Positions 40,650 to 50,712 of a stretch of DNA of 64,000 bases are shown piece by piece. The DNA comes from Tildeniella nuda ZEHNDER 1965/U140 (lineage in GTDB: Bacteria > Cyanobacteriota > Cyanobacteriia > Leptolyngbyales > Leptolyngbyaceae). The position numbers were made by a program, and so were the translations under genes. How positions within the stretch are numbered: position 1 is the first letter of the stretch; each line of letters begins with the position of its first letter. Under the pieces are notes generated by a model that worked only from the letters and a program-made list of their open reading frames with translations, had not been told where the DNA came from and ran no database searches. The stretch is taken from assembly GCA_019358895.1 (NCBI GenBank), contig JAHHIG010000004.1, positions 186,001-250,000 of the forward strand, in the 5' to 3' direction.

Positions 40650-41729
40650 ATGCACCGTTCAGCCAAACTCCAGCGTTTATTCATTTTCGGTTTGAGCGGT
40701 CCGATCGTGGCGTTAAACGTCTGGCTGCTGACTCAGGTTTTTCGTTACTTTGAGCATCTGATTACGCTGTTAGCGATCGCGGCGATTCTGGCATTCTTGC
40801 TAAATTATTCGGTGCAGTTCTTTGAACGTGCCCGGATGACCAGACCACAGGCAGTCATCATTGTTCTACTGGTAACCTTCACGCTGCTGCTGCTGGCGGG
40901 GTTGACACTCGTACCGCTCCTCATCCAGCAAACGACTCAGTTACTCGAGCGTATTCCTGCATCATTAGAAGCCAGCCGTGATAATCTGCAAGCGTTCGAT
41001 AGTTGGGCAAAGGCACGCAATCTGCCTCTCGATTTGCAGGGGATCACCGGGCGTATTAATGGTCAAATTGAAAGTCAGCTTCAAACCCTGGCGGCACAGG
41101 CGCTGAGTGTGGCGTTAGGCACGGTTAGCGGGTTAATTGACGGGATTTTGGTACTAGTGCTGGCGTTTTACATGCTGCTGTATGGCGATCGCCTCTGGAA
41201 CGGACTGATTCATCTTTTACCACCACGCATCGGTCTTCCATTAAGCCTTTCATTGCGGTTAAATTTTCAAAACTTTTTTATCAGTCAACTGCTGTTAGCC
41301 ATCTTCATGACAGCCGTGCTGATTCCAATCTTTTTGGTGCTCAAAGTACCGTTTGCGCTCTTATTTGCTCTCTTGATCGGCGTTGCCGAATTGATCCCGT
41401 TTATCGGGGCAACTCTGGGCATTGGACTAGTGACGCTGCTGATTGTGCTGCAAGATCCAGGCTTAGCCTTCTGGGTCGGCGTTTCTGCCACCGTCATGCA
41501 GCAAATTCGCGATAATGTCCTCGCACCGCGTATGATGGGCAGCTTTACCGGGCTTAATCCGATCGTCATCTTCATTGCGCTTTTGGTCGGGCTGCAAGTG
41601 GCTGGTTTTCTGGGTGTCATTGTTGCCGTGCCGATCGCAGGTACAATCAAAGGCACTTTAGATGCTATGTATAGCAAGCAAGCTCAGGTTGTAACGACCA
41701 ATATTAGTGCAAAAACCCCGCCGCTTTAG
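40650..41729 (+). CDS. AI-2E family transporter
   Basis: Multi-TM; VLAFYMLLYGDRLWNGLIHLLPPR, GVAELIPFIGATLGIGLVTLL, IRDNVLAPRMMGSFTGLNPIVIFIALLVGLQ. Confidence 0.92.
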   Translation: MHRSAKLQRLFIFGLSGPIVALNVWLLTQVFRYFEHLITLLAIAAILAFLLNYSVQFFERARMTRPQAVIIVLLVTFTLLLLAGLTLVPLLIQQTTQLLERIPASLEASRDNLQAFDSWAKARNLPLDLQGITGRINGQIESQLQTLAAQALSVALGTVSGLIDGILVLVLAFYMLLYGDRLWNGLIHLLPPRIGLPLSLSLRLNFQNFFISQLLLAIFMTAVLIPIFLVLKVPFALLFALLIGVAELIPFIGATLGIGLVTLLIVLQDPGLAFWVGVSATVMQQIRDNVLAPRMMGSFTGLNPIVIFIALLVGLQVAGFLGVIVAVPIAGTIKGTLDAMYSKQAQVVTTNISAKTPPL

Positions 41730-41934
41730 GAACGAGAACAGAGGTAACGATCCAACTCGGAAGGCTAAAAACAATCGATCGACATCACCGATTTGCCGTC
41801 TTGTCTGCTACAAATTTGATCAGCCTGTCTGAGAGTGAACGGCTGAGAACAGCTATGGTTCAGCTAGAGTTTAGACCGAGGCTTTTCCCAAGCTCTGGGC
41901 AGAGGCAATCTATCGCAAGTGTAGGAATTTAAGT

Positions 41935-42306
41935 ATGCGACAAATCAACTTTGTCATCATCTTCGTGATTTGTTTGGCTCTTGTGCTGTTTGGCATCGAA
42001 AACACCGACCCAGCCGTGATTCGGATTGCTCAAGGCATCGAACTACAAGCGCCGCTGGCAGTGGAACTCATCATGGCGATGGGTGTTGGGGCAGTTCTGG
42101 CATGGGTTTTTAGCGTTTGGGCACAGCTTCAGCGAGCGATCGACTCCCGAAAGGATCTGCGGGTCAGAGATGTTCGTATTCAGGAGCTAGAGGAAAATGT
42201 CGAGCGCTACAAAGCGGAAATTGAAGAACAGCAACGACTGCTTCCGGCTGCCAAACCTCATCAAGATACCACGCAAGAGGCTGAGACAGGCGCTTACGCT
42301 CAGTAA
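41935..42306 (+). CDS. LapA (DUF1049) domain membrane protein
   Basis: NFVIIFVICLALVLFGIENTDPAVIRIAQGIELQAPLAVELIMAMGVGAVLAWVFSVWAQLQR. Confidence 0.8.
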   Translation: MRQINFVIIFVICLALVLFGIENTDPAVIRIAQGIELQAPLAVELIMAMGVGAVLAWVFSVWAQLQRAIDSRKDLRVRDVRIQELEENVERYKAEIEEQQRLLPAAKPHQDTTQEAETGAYAQ

Positions 42307-42390
42307 GAGGCTGTTAGCATCTAGTAGGGGTGAACAGCTTTTCGCCCCTGATTTCTCTCACCCTTTTCCCTCTGAGTTAGCATACAAGAA

Positions 42391-42507
42391 ATGACGGCTG
42401 CTGACCTGATTACACCGCTTAACTACTGGAGTCTTTGGGTGCCGTTACTGCTGCTGGTTTTGATTGTGATTGCAGCAGTCTGGTTTGCCCGCATTTCTCT
42501 TCGGTAG
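42391..42507 (+). CDS. Small single-TM protein, 38 aa, not in ORF track
   Basis: MTAADLITPLNYWSLWVPLLLLVLIVIAAVWFARISLR*; ends 8 nt before the scpA start. Confidence 0.5.
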   Translation: MTAADLITPLNYWSLWVPLLLLVLIVIAAVWFARISLR

Positions 42508-42515
42508 GTTCATTC

Positions 42516-43358
42516 ATGCCCCTTTCTCTTGCACAGGACGCGATCGCCTTTCTTATTGACCTGGCAGAACGGGGCGAGATTGATCCGTGGGATGTCAAAG
42601 TCATTGAGGTTATCGATCGCTTTTTGAGTACATTGGCACCGTTGAGTAGTGGCAGCGAACCGTATGAAGCCACGCTATCCCAATCAGGGCAAGCGTTTTT
42701 GTATGCATCGATGTTGGTGCTGCTGAAAGCCGATAGTTTATCTCAACCAGAACCAGCGGCTGCGATCGATGGCGATGAAGAAATAGCGCTCGATCCAGAC
42801 GGGGGGAATGGCTCTTCGTTACCCGCTAACCTGGAGCGCCAGATTCGTCGTCGTGCGGTTGCCCAACCACCCCAACGGCGACGAGTCACCCTTAAAGAAC
42901 TGATCGACCAGTTGCGAACGATCGCCACCGCTTTAGATGATCCGACTCCACGAGCACGGGCGCGTCGTCCCCGGCAGCAGTCTCGCAGTCAGGCAGTCCG
43001 CGCGATCGCTCAGCTTGCCCACCAGGAAAATTTGTCTGAGATGGCAGTGGCGCTTGAACAATTTTTCATCGACCACTGGCAAACCTTTGCAAAGCAAGAA
43101 AACTGGATTGATTTTGACTTGCTGTTAGAGCTGTGGTCACAGGCAAGCGATTATAAAATAGGCATTCCTCACGATCCGCATGATGGCAATGCGACCCACG
43201 ATCGAGTCGGTGTTTTTTGGGCGCTACTGCTGCTATCGGCACAATCCAAGGTAGAACTGGCACAAGAGGAGTTTTACCAGGATCTCAAAGTGCAACTCCT
43301 TTCAGAGCAGGGGCTAGCCGAACTGACGGACTGGGCAGCACGTGCTTCACCCGATTAA
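42516..43358 (+). CDS. scpA: Segregation and condensation protein A
   Basis: DAIAFLIDLAERGEIDPWDVKVIEVIDRFL, FLYASMLVLLKADSL; ATG at 42516 preferred over the 42435 extension. Confidence 0.88.
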   Translation: MPLSLAQDAIAFLIDLAERGEIDPWDVKVIEVIDRFLSTLAPLSSGSEPYEATLSQSGQAFLYASMLVLLKADSLSQPEPAAAIDGDEEIALDPDGGNGSSLPANLERQIRRRAVAQPPQRRRVTLKELIDQLRTIATALDDPTPRARARRPRQQSRSQAVRAIAQLAHQENLSEMAVALEQFFIDHWQTFAKQENWIDFDLLLELWSQASDYKIGIPHDPHDGNATHDRVGVFWALLLLSAQSKVELAQEEFYQDLKVQLLSEQGLAELTDWAARASPD

Positions 43359-43638
43359 GTTTGTTAACATTGCGGTTAACACAAGCTTGATGTTACGAAA
43401 AACGCGCGATCGCCCTTGAAGAACGGCATCCGTGCGTTTGCAACAAAACTTAACTGTAGATGTGATGAAGCATGAGCCTTGTTTCACTAGGGCTTTACGA
43501 AGAGTAACCTGGTTTACTTTGACTCAGCCTGAAAATCACCTAGCATCAGCATAGAGCCGCCATGGCGGGCAGTGCCTTTAGGCGTTAAACATAGTCAGCC
43601 AATATTCAGTGGCGAAGGTTTGGGGAGATGAACGATCT

Positions 43639-44817
43639 ATGAAAGCCATGATCCTGGCAGCCGGTAAGGGCACACGTGTGCGTCCGATCACGTATACGAT
43701 TCCAAAGCCCATGATCCCGATTCTGCAAAAACCCGTGATGGAGTTTTTGCTTGAGCTGCTGCGGCAGCACGGGTTCAACGAAATTATGGTCAACGTGAGC
43801 CATCTAGCGAGCGAAATTGAAAGCTATTTTCGTGATGGTCAGCATTTTGGCGTGCAAATTGCTTACTCGTTTGAAGGGCGCATTGTTGACGGCGAACTCG
43901 TCGGCGAGGCGATCGGCTCGGCGGGTGGAATGCGACGGATTCAAGACTTTTCCCCCTTTTTCGACGATACATTTGTTGTCCTTTGTGGTGACGCGCTGAT
44001 TGACCTGGATCTGACGGCGGCTGTCAAGTGGCATCGCGCCAAGGGTTCGATCGCCACGATCGTCATGAAAACAGTGCCTCAAGAAGAAGTGCCTAGCTAT
44101 GGTGTTGTGGTTACCGATGATGAGGGTCGCATTCAAGCCTTTCAGGAAAAGCCGACCGTTGAGGAAGCACTCAGTAACTGCATTAACACTGGAATCTATA
44201 TTTTTGAGCCAGAAATTTTTGACTACATTCCCGCTGGCGAAGAGTACGACATTGGTAGTCAGCTTTTCCCGAAGCTAGTGGAAAAAGGAGCGCCATTCTA
44301 CGGTGTGCCGATGGATTTTGAATGGGTCGATATCGGCAAAACTCCCGACTATTGGCGAGCCATCCGGAGTGTCTTAAACGGCGAAGTTAAAAATGTCGAG
44401 ATTCCCGGTCGGCAAGTGGCACCGGGGATTTATACAGGGCTAAACGTGTCGGTCAATTGGGATAAAGTGGATATTCAGGGTCCTGTTTACATTGGTGGCA
44501 TGACCCACATTGAAGATGGAGCAACCATTATTGGACCGACCATGATTGGTCCTAACTGCTGGATTTGCAGCGGAGCAACCGTAGACAATAGCGTCATTTT
44601 TGAGTACGCCCGTCTCGGTCCTGGTGTGCGACTGGTCGATAAGCTGGTCTTTGGTCGCTATTGCGTTGACAAGACGGGAGCCACGATCGACGTACAGGCA
44701 GCGTCCCTCGACTGGCTGATTACAGATGCCCGTCAGGCTTTACCATCGCATCCCCCGGCAGAACGGCAGGCGATCGCAGAACTTCTCAATGCCGACATTA
44801 GAAGCATCGGTGTTTAG
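43639..44817 (+). CDS. NDP-sugar pyrophosphorylase (mannose-1-P guanylyltransferase/glucose-1-P type)
   Basis: MKAMILAAGKGTRVRPITYTIPKPMIPILQKPVMEFLLELL; hexapeptide-repeat C-terminus. Confidence 0.92.
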   Translation: MKAMILAAGKGTRVRPITYTIPKPMIPILQKPVMEFLLELLRQHGFNEIMVNVSHLASEIESYFRDGQHFGVQIAYSFEGRIVDGELVGEAIGSAGGMRRIQDFSPFFDDTFVVLCGDALIDLDLTAAVKWHRAKGSIATIVMKTVPQEEVPSYGVVVTDDEGRIQAFQEKPTVEEALSNCINTGIYIFEPEIFDYIPAGEEYDIGSQLFPKLVEKGAPFYGVPMDFEWVDIGKTPDYWRAIRSVLNGEVKNVEIPGRQVAPGIYTGLNVSVNWDKVDIQGPVYIGGMTHIEDGATIIGPTMIGPNCWICSGATVDNSVIFEYARLGPGVRLVDKLVFGRYCVDKTGATIDVQAASLDWLITDARQALPSHPPAERQAIAELLNADIRSIGV

Positions 44818-44846
44818 TACCTGACATTAAGATCTGGCGCGGCTAA

Positions 44847-44980
44847 ATTGCTGCATGAATGCCTACATTCACCCTCACCCTAGCCCTTTCCCCAAAGGAG
44901 AGGGAACAGGGCTTCTAGCGCCCTTCTTCTTGGGGAGAAGGGTCGGGAATGAGGGAAATTTATCCTTGCATTCAGCAACC
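44847..44980. repeat. Repeat element family 3, copy 2
   Basis: TTGCTGCATGAATGCC ... CCTTGCATTCAGCAA ends; CACCCTCACCCTAGCCCTTTCCCCAAAGGAGAGGG core; counterpart of 8202-8365. Confidence 0.7.
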
Positions 44981-45010
44981 CTATATGTAGAGTCCTACAA
45001 GGCGTGCAAC

Positions 45011-46132
45011 TTACACGGCTTGCTTTGAAGCGAGACGATCTTTTAGCTCAGCAGGCACGATCGCGCCGTACTCCGTAATGATGGCGCTGATCAAGGCGGC
45101 TGGAGTGACATCAAACGCAGGGTTGTAGAACTCTGCACCAGTGGGACACAGAATCGTCTCGCCAATCGTGTGAACCTCGCTCGGATTGCGTTCTTCAATG
45201 GGAATTTGAGAGCCGTCTGCGAGCGCAAAGTCGATCGTCGATAGCGGAGCTGCGACAAAAAAGGGAATGTTGTGCGCTTTGGCGATCAGCGCCACGCTGT
45301 AGGTACCAATTTTGTTAGCGGCATCACCATTTGCTGCAATGCGATCGGCTCCAACCACAACGGCATCAATCATCCTTCGTTGCATACAGTGTGCTGCCAT
45401 GTTATCTGTAATCACCGTCACGGGGATACCTTCCTGTACACACTCCCAGGCAGTCAACTTCGCACCCTGCAAGCGTGGACGCGTTTCATCGGCATAAACC
45501 CGTTCTAAGCGACCATCGCGCCACGCTGAACGAACCACACCTAAAGCGGTGCCATACCCCGCTGTTGCCAGTGCTCCGGCATTGCAGTGAGTGAGAAGAC
45601 GCAATTTTTCAGGACTGGTGGGTAATGCCTGTAACCCGTAATCGCCAATTTGATGGCAAGTTTGCACATCATCCGCATTAATAGTCTTCGCGGTTTCTAG
45701 CAAGGTTTGCTTCAGGTGCTCAATCGGTCCTAGCGTTTGCTGAGCCGTTTTAACCATGCGATCGATCGCCCAAAACAAGTTCACAGCAGTAGGGCGAGTT
45801 TCCCGTAGCCGCTGAGCGATCGGTTCTAACTGCGCCAAAAACTCACTGCGATCGGTTGTTTGAATCTCCCGCGCACCGAGATACATACCATAAGCAGCAG
45901 CAACGCCAATCGCGGGAGCACCGCGCACAATCATCGTTTCGATCGCCCGCGCCATGTCTTCGTAGCGGTTAATTTCAACGACCGCGTATTCATTGGGTAA
46001 GCGGGTTTGGTCAATCAACAAAACATGTCCACGCAGCGTCTCTGCGGGAGCCTGATCATTCCAGATCACGGGATAAACCTGATTGTTAGAAAGCATAAGG
46101 CGTAAGACGATCACGAGTGCAACTAAAACCAC
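45011..46132 (-). CDS. mtnA: S-methyl-5-thioribose-1-phosphate isomerase
   Basis: [74 protein letters not shown]; start uncertain. Confidence 0.93.
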   Translation of the reverse strand: MVLVALVIVLRLMLSNNQVYPVIWNDQAPAETLRGHVLLIDQTRLPNEYAVVEINRYEDMARAIETMIVRGAPAIGVAAAYGMYLGAREIQTTDRSEFLAQLEPIAQRLRETRPTAVNLFWAIDRMVKTAQQTLGPIEHLKQTLLETAKTINADDVQTCHQIGDYGLQALPTSPEKLRLLTHCNAGALATAGYGTALGVVRSAWRDGRLERVYADETRPRLQGAKLTAWECVQEGIPVTVITDNMAAHCMQRRMIDAVVVGADRIAANGDAANKIGTYSVALIAKAHNIPFFVAAPLSTIDFALADGSQIPIEERNPSEVHTIGETILCPTGAEFYNPAFDVTPAALISAIITEYGAIVPAELKDRLASKQAV

Positions 46133-46191
46133 TCTGCCACAAGGTGTTCAAACAGAGACATAGCAGTGCTAAATCATTTGCGTAATTTGGC

Positions 46192-46354
46192 GGTCAGCGG
46201 TCAGCGGTCAGTGGTCAGCGGTCAGCGGTCAGCGGTCAGTAGTCAGCAATCAGCAATCAGCTTTTCTAGCTTGATGACTGAATGACTGGCACTGATGACT
46301 ATTACTCCTCATAGTTCATGGCTGACCGCTGATCGCTAATGGCTGACCGCTCAG
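46192..46354. repeat. Opposed heptamer arrays (GGTCAGC)n ... (GCTGACC)n
   Basis: 46192-46261 GGTCAGC/GGTCAGT/AATCAGC units; 46320-46350 GCTGACCGCTGATCGCTAATGGCTGACC. Confidence 0.95.
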
Positions 46355-46591
46355 CCCAGAATGCTTCTCGCTTTGCAGAGACCGATCGTGCACAGCAAGC
46401 AACAAAAATTGACAGTTAGACAACTGGCACTTACAAGAGGGGTGCAGAACCCTACAACTTCTAACCTGAGAGTAATGCGCGACCCAGAAGAGCCATTAAT
46501 TTCTGGTGAAGAGCAGCAAAACCAATGCGTCTTTGGGTGAGGTTTGTGAATGGACTCTTATCTGCCTGTATCCTGGTCAACAGTTACGACA

Positions 46592-47206
46592 ATGCTTACA
46601 CAGGTGTCGGTGTCAGTAAAAGATCTGCCAAACTACGACCTGGTTCTACGCTGTCAGACGGGTCATCGTCCCGACAAAACAGCATTCGCTGAACTGTTGA
46701 GGCGCTACCAGTCTCACGTTGAAAAGGTGCTTTATCATCTCGCGCCCGATTGGCAAGATCGGGCAGATTTGGTTCAGGAAGTTTGGATTCGAGTGTATCG
46801 CAATATTCGACGGCTCAATGAACCAGCTAAGTTTCAGGGCTGGTTGAGCCGCATTGCCACTAATCTGTTCTATGACGAACTGCGGAAACGCAAACGCACA
46901 GCGCCACCGTTGTCATTGGATGCACCGCTTACCTTCAGTGATGGCGAGATGGATTGGGAAATTGCTGCCGATACGCCAGCACCCGATGAAGCGCTGAGTC
47001 GGCAAGAGTTTTATGATCAGCTCAAGCTAGCGATCGCCGATTTGCCCGAAGTCTTCCGCACGACGATCGTTCTCCGCGAAATCGAAGGCATGAGCTACGA
47101 AGAAATCGCGGCACTGACCAACGCATCTCTAGGAACAGTGAAGTCTCGGATTGCCCGCGCCCGCCAGCGCTTGCAGCTTCAGCTACAGCCCTACTTGGAT
47201 GAGTAG
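46592..47206 (+). CDS. ECF-type sigma factor (SigG-like)
   Basis: LVQEVWIRVYRNIRRLNEPAKFQGWLSRIATNLFYDELRKRKR, EIEGMSYEEIAALTNASLGTVKSRIARARQRL. Confidence 0.92.
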   Translation: MLTQVSVSVKDLPNYDLVLRCQTGHRPDKTAFAELLRRYQSHVEKVLYHLAPDWQDRADLVQEVWIRVYRNIRRLNEPAKFQGWLSRIATNLFYDELRKRKRTAPPLSLDAPLTFSDGEMDWEIAADTPAPDEALSRQEFYDQLKLAIADLPEVFRTTIVLREIEGMSYEEIAALTNASLGTVKSRIARARQRLQLQLQPYLDE

Positions 47207-47293
47207 CCACCCGCGAGTGAGAGGCGATCGCGATCGTCGCAGCGAATTACGATCTAGACTGAGACTGTTGTGTGCAAGCGTAAAAGATAGCCT

Positions 47294-47683
47294 ATGCCGC
47301 CAGAAACCATCCAAGCTGTTGTCGCTGACTACTTTGCTAACCTTCAAGCAATGAACTTAGAGGGATGGGTAAAGAACTTTACCAAGGATGCAACGGTGCA
47401 TGACCCAGTTGGTAAACCACCAAATAATGCCCTTGAGACTGCGCCAAAATTTTTTGGCTTACTCTCGATGGCGTTTGAAAAGCTCCAGCTATCCCAGGAT
47501 CAAATCTTTGTGGCAGGGAGCGGAGCAGCGGTTAAATGGACAATGCGAGGCTGGGGGAGGAACGGCAAGCAAGGGATGACTGAGGGCATCAGCGTGTTTG
47601 AAATTCACGAATCTGGCAAAATTCAACAGGTTTCCTCCTACTGGGATGAAGCTGCAATGATGGCTCAGATCAGAAGGTCTTGA
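47294..47683 (+). CDS. SnoaL/NTF2-like protein
   Basis: VVADYFANLQAMNLEGWVKNFTKDATVHDPVGKPP; AAVKWTMRGWGRNGKQGMTEGISVFEIHESGKIQQVSSYWDEAAM. Confidence 0.82.
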   Translation: MPPETIQAVVADYFANLQAMNLEGWVKNFTKDATVHDPVGKPPNNALETAPKFFGLLSMAFEKLQLSQDQIFVAGSGAAVKWTMRGWGRNGKQGMTEGISVFEIHESGKIQQVSSYWDEAAMMAQIRRS

Positions 47684-47799
47684 TCGCTTTGTAAACGACT
47701 CCACTTCACCATTTCTCCCAACAGCCGCACCCTTCAGCAACCTGCTGGAGCTTTTTTTATGCACTGTTGAATTTATGCACTGTTGAACGATTAACTTGC

Positions 47800-47928
47800 T
47801 AGGGCGCGTCATCAATTAGCTCCAAAACCTTGCGGTATCAGCATAATCGCGCCCGCCCCAACACACCAGGCTAGGGGCTGGAACTCTTGCTGCGAGTCAT
47901 GTGTAGTTGTCATTGATGACAGCCCCTA
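47800..47928 (+). mobile_element. MITE-like element family 1, copy 2 (129 bp)
   Basis: TAGGGCGCGTCATCAATTA...GATGACAGCCCCTA, same length and nearly same sequence as copy 1. Confidence 0.88.
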
Positions 47929-48384
47929 GCAATACCATTTCACTAAACTGTGGCTACACGGGCAAGCTTCGGCTGGCGGTCAGCGGTCAGCAGCAGAAAC
48001 GAATCTGTAGGGCGATTTTATAGAATTGGTATAAGACAGCTTGCCTATAAGCAAGCATTGCGACGTAAAGCGCTACCTTGCTCCAAACGTTTAGCAACGC
48101 TAGAGAGCTAAAAGATCCTGAGCAACCCGATGAACTGCCGTAACAGAAGGTATAGCTTTCGTAGGATCACTGTGTATGTCTCTCCTAGCATCTTCAATCA
48201 TGCAAGCATTTCCAGCACACGTCACGCAAGACGACCACACGCTTGAAGAGCGGGGCAGTGGTCGCTAAGAGGTCGGACAGTTCACTCAAGTCCTTTTTTG
48301 CAACTTTCGACACACAATCTCTCTCGTTCTGAGCGTTATCTTGATAGCCTTGACATCTTAACTAAGACGCTTAACACCTTACTT

Positions 48385-48416
48385 GCCCCTACTGTTTACC
48401 CGTGGGGGCTTTTTTG
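48385..48416 (+). terminator. Orphan intrinsic terminator upstream of topA
   Basis: GCCCC-TACTGTTTACCCGTG-GGGGC followed by TTTTTT; no convincing ORF immediately upstream. Confidence 0.65.
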
Positions 48417-48473
48417 TAGTGCGATCTGCATAGATCACCTGTACTATAAAGTGAACACTTTAAGTGTACACCG

Positions 48474-50660
48474 ATGGTAAAGTTGCTGTTGATTGAGAGT
48501 CCGGGCAAGTCCAAGAAGCTGAGCCAGATTTTGGGGTCTGGTTGGCAGGTCAAAGCCAGCATGGGTCATGTGCGCGAACTGGCGAACGATGGTGACGATG
48601 CGCTGGGCTTTGACTTGCTCGATAGCCGCGTAGAGTGTCGCTATGAACCCAGGGAAGCCAGAGGACAGAAGGTATTAGCGGAGTTGCGTCAGGCAGTGAA
48701 GCAAGCAGAGGCTGTCTATATTGCCACCGACCCCGATCGCGAAGGAGAGACCATTGGCTGGCACCTTCAGCAGGCACTGAAGCTAAAAAACCCGCACCGG
48801 GTCGTCTATAGCGAAATTACACCACAAGCTGTCAAAGCTGCGATCGCCCATCCCCGTGCTCTCGATCAGTCGCTGGTTGCCGCCGGACGAGCACGCGATT
48901 GTCTCGATAAGTTGGTGGGTTACAAGGGCAGTAAGCATGTGGTCTGGCGACTCAACATCGGCGCGAAATCAATGGGACGGGTACAAAGTGCCACTCTGCA
49001 TCTGTTGTGTACGAGAGAAAAGGACATTCAGGCATTCAAACCCCAGGACTACTGGAGCGTTTGGGTGGAATATCAAGAAGGGTTTAAGGCGTTCTATCGC
49101 GCCAAATTGAAGGCGAAAGCGGCTTCCAGACCAGACGCAGAAGTCGCTGATGATGCGACAGACGGTAAGGAAAGCCAGGAGTCCGATAAAGTAAGCAGTC
49201 AAGCAGATGCCGATCGGCTGGTAGCGATCGCCCGTTCGACTCCGCATCAAGTGGTCACGATCGATGGCAAAATAACGCAGCAAGCCGCTCCGCCACCTTT
49301 TATTACTTCTTCCTTGCAGCAGGCAGCCGGTACTAAACTTCGCTTCAGCCCTGATAAAACCATGAAAGTGGCACAGTCGCTCTACGAAGCGGGACATATC
49401 ACCTATATGCGAACGGATTCAGTGACCTTAGCTGCGCCGTTTTGTGCGGCTGTGCGACAGTACCTGGAGCAGCATGATCCAACGAATGTGCCCAAGCAAA
49501 CGGCGCGACACCGAGCCGTTAAAGGCGCACAGGATGCCCATGAAGCGATTCGCCCGACGGATATCGATCGCGTGCCAGCGCAACTGCAAGCTCAGGTCAG
49601 CGGTGATGATGCCAAACTGTATGAGCTGATCTGGAATCGGGCGATCGCCTCTCAGTGCTGTCCTGCCCGGTTACGCAAAACGCAAATTGTCACGCGCTCT
49701 GGAACGATCGATTGGGAAGCGCGCGGGCAGGTCGTGGAATTTCCCGGCTACACTCGCTACTGGAACAACTTGAGTGCAGATACGCAACTGCCAGCGTTGC
49801 AGCAGGGACAGCCACTCATCCTGAAGCAGGCAGCAGCGGACAAAAAGCAAACTCAACCGCCGCCACGCTACACCGAACCGAAGCTCGTTCAGTTGATGGA
49901 ACGCAAAGGCATTGGGCGACCGAGCACCTATGCGCCGACCATCAAAACGCTCAAGGAGCGGGAGTATGTGCAGGTAGAAAAAAGTAAACTTCAGCCAACT
50001 GCCCTCGGCATGGCGCTAGACAACGCACTAGAAACACTGCTGCCGGACTTGCTTCAGCCAGAATTTACAGCTCAAATGGAACTGGCATTAGACACCATTG
50101 CCCAGGGCAAGCAAGACTGGCAGAGATATTTAACCGATTGGCACCGCACCTATTTCGCGCCAGCGCTAGAGAAAGCCAGTCAACTTCTGCTGACTCAGGG
50201 GACGCGATCGGCACAGACATCGACAAGGACAAACAGCCATAAAGCTACAGGCACAGCGTCTCAGGTAGCAGTGACAAAAACACCCTGTCCGAAGTGTGGG
50301 GTAGCGATGAGCAAAGTGTCGTCCAAATCCAAGAAGCTGAAGGCGGATCATTTTCTCAAGTGTGGCGCGGCAAGCTGTGGCACGGTGATGTTCTGGAATG
50401 CGAAAGGGAAGCAGTACGAGTTACCCTATGCCCAGCGCATTCCCGATCCAGCGGCGTTTACAGATGTGCCCTGCCCAGTTTGTGGAGCGTTACTGGAGCG
50501 CTATACCTACACGAAAGACGGCAAGGCAAAGACCATGTTGCGCTGTTCGCTGATGGAGAATCGGCGGGGGAAATGTAAAGAGGTCGCGTTTTTTGAAGGA
50601 CACGATGGCTTTTGGTCGCCAAAGTTTGGGACATTGACGCTGGAGAGTTTGGTGAAGTAA
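48474..50660 (+). CDS. topA: Type IA DNA topoisomerase I
   Basis: LLLIESPGKSKKLSQIL toprim, YIATDPDREGETIGWHL, YEAGHITYMRTDS active site, ERKGIGRPSTYAPTI, C-terminal Cys motifs. Confidence 0.96.
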   Translation: MVKLLLIESPGKSKKLSQILGSGWQVKASMGHVRELANDGDDALGFDLLDSRVECRYEPREARGQKVLAELRQAVKQAEAVYIATDPDREGETIGWHLQQALKLKNPHRVVYSEITPQAVKAAIAHPRALDQSLVAAGRARDCLDKLVGYKGSKHVVWRLNIGAKSMGRVQSATLHLLCTREKDIQAFKPQDYWSVWVEYQEGFKAFYRAKLKAKAASRPDAEVADDATDGKESQESDKVSSQADADRLVAIARSTPHQVVTIDGKITQQAAPPPFITSSLQQAAGTKLRFSPDKTMKVAQSLYEAGHITYMRTDSVTLAAPFCAAVRQYLEQHDPTNVPKQTARHRAVKGAQDAHEAIRPTDIDRVPAQLQAQVSGDDAKLYELIWNRAIASQCCPARLRKTQIVTRSGTIDWEARGQVVEFPGYTRYWNNLSADTQLPALQQGQPLILKQAAADKKQTQPPPRYTEPKLVQLMERKGIGRPSTYAPTIKTLKEREYVQVEKSKLQPTALGMALDNALETLLPDLLQPEFTAQMELALDTIAQGKQDWQRYLTDWHRTYFAPALEKASQLLLTQGTRSAQTSTRTNSHKATGTASQVAVTKTPCPKCGVAMSKVSSKSKKLKADHFLKCGAASCGTVMFWNAKGKQYELPYAQRIPDPAAFTDVPCPVCGALLERYTYTKDGKAKTMLRCSLMENRRGKCKEVAFFEGHDGFWSPKFGTLTLESLVK

Positions 50661-50712
50661 GCGAGTCTCTACAGCGATCGCCACAACGCCTCACACGATC
50701 GCTCCAACCGCC

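Noticed and set aside
48298-48480. 60-aa ORF upstream of topA
   Set aside because: Runs through a probable intrinsic terminator and overlaps the topA start; unlikely coding.
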